A stretch of DNA of 53,107 nt from assembly GCF_018397995.1 (NCBI RefSeq), contig NZ_BBQH01000042.1, positions 1 to 53,107 of the forward strand. Direction: 5' to 3'. The position numbers and the translations under genes were made by a program. The notes under the pieces were generated by a model that was not told the DNA's origin, searched no databases, and worked only from the letters and a program-made list of their open reading frames with translations. Source of the stretch: Rhizomonospora bruguierae. GTDB lineage: Bacteria > Actinomycetota > Actinomycetes > Mycobacteriales > Micromonosporaceae. Positions 52,905-53,107 of the stretch are shown one piece after another. Positions within the stretch are counted from its first letter, which is position 1; each line of letters starts with the position of its first letter.

Positions 52905-53107
52905 TTGATCAGGAGTATGCGTGTAGCGAGCCTCGGTTTCGCGCTGGCCGTCGCCTTGCTGTCGACCGGAGCGAGCGCCGTCGCCGCTCCACCGGCATCG
53001 GATCCGTCGCCGGCCGCGGCTCGACCAGGACTGGCGCCCGCCGGCGCGGGGGGCACGTACCTCGACGAGAAGGGCAATGTCCTGTCGATGCAAGGGCGGG
53101 ACGCCGA
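52905..53107 (+). CDS. Partial secreted protein with Sec signal peptide
   Basis: The start is TTG 52905 (GGGAGG at 52892-52897 gives a 7-nt gap); in-frame ATGs at 52899 and 52917 sit too close to possible ribosome-binding sites but are not excluded. The N-terminus MRVASLGFALAVALLSTGASAV is a typical signal peptide with cleavage around ASAVA-APP. A Pro/Ala-rich segment follows, then GGTYLDEKGNVLSMQGRDA to the window edge. The mature part could be a propeptide of a secreted protease or hydrolase, but too little is visible to say. Confidence 0.75.
   Translation, partial: MIRSMRVASLGFALAVALLSTGASAVAAPPASDPSPAAARPGLAPAGAGGTYLDEKGNVLSMQGRDA

Overview
The window is about 53 kb of very GC-rich DNA with dense genes, frequent GTG and TTG starts and many 4-base ATGA/GTGA stop-start overlaps. 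Gene content (a luciferase-like flavin oxidoreductase of a family rich in F420 enzymes, a DUF5999-like protein, dynamin-like pairs, a LuxR-type LAL regulator, an AidB-like dehydrogenase) and a recurrent TANNNT box 6-8 nt upstream of start codons (leaderless transcripts) point to an actinomycete, most likely Micromonosporaceae or a relative. Genus assignment is inference. No rRNA, tRNA or CRISPR array was seen.

Layout. 1-6.2 kb: a nitrite/nitric-oxide module. A SufR-like Fe-S regulator is followed, overlapping, by one very long reading frame that joins an NnrS-like membrane domain to a membrane-anchored copper nitrite reductase, and then by the start of a further coupled gene. Two hemerythrin-domain proteins are divergent, across a perfect 12-bp palindrome. 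6.3-12.2 kb: aldo/keto reductase, glycine riboswitch plus gcvP, a small DUF5999-like gene and peptide deformylase. 12.2-16.8 kb: an NRPS-independent siderophore operon (two IucA/IucC synthetases and a PLP decarboxylase). 17-24 kb: a TetR fragment, MerR/EamA pair, EEP hydrolase, a frameshifted acetyltransferase, a kinase lacking its P-loop, a methyltransferase, an LLM oxidoreductase and a DUF6319-like protein. 24.2-26.7 kb: cytochrome bd oxidase cydAB behind two tandem perfect operators. 26.8-31 kb: acyltransferase and a two-gene LuxR regulatory operon. 31.2-35.2 kb: two dynamin-like GTPases coupled to an acidic protein. 35.2-43 kb: housekeeping and accessory enzymes (GDPD, MFS, DUF427, thymidine kinase, GntR, AidB-like, MOSC, tyrosine recombinase). 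43-48.5 kb: patatin, an ornithine cyclodeaminase-like gene behind degenerate tandem repeats, Nudix, GNAT, VanZ, a stretch of gene debris and an ICMT-like methyltransferase. 48.7-52.8 kb: a Tn3-family transposase with a coupled downstream ORF. The window ends inside a secreted protein with a good promoter.

How it fits together. The first module would reduce nitrite to NO at the membrane, sense NO or redox through an Fe-S regulator and handle NO or O2 with hemerythrins. CydAB, a NO-tolerant high-affinity terminal oxidase, lies 20 kb away and fits the same low-oxygen, nitrosative physiology, though no shared regulatory motif links them. The dynamin trio is the clearest membrane-remodelling unit. 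Signs of turnover (TetR and kinase truncations, GNAT frameshift, fragments at 47.6-48.0 kb, Tn3 element) are concentrated in 17-23 kb and 44-53 kb.
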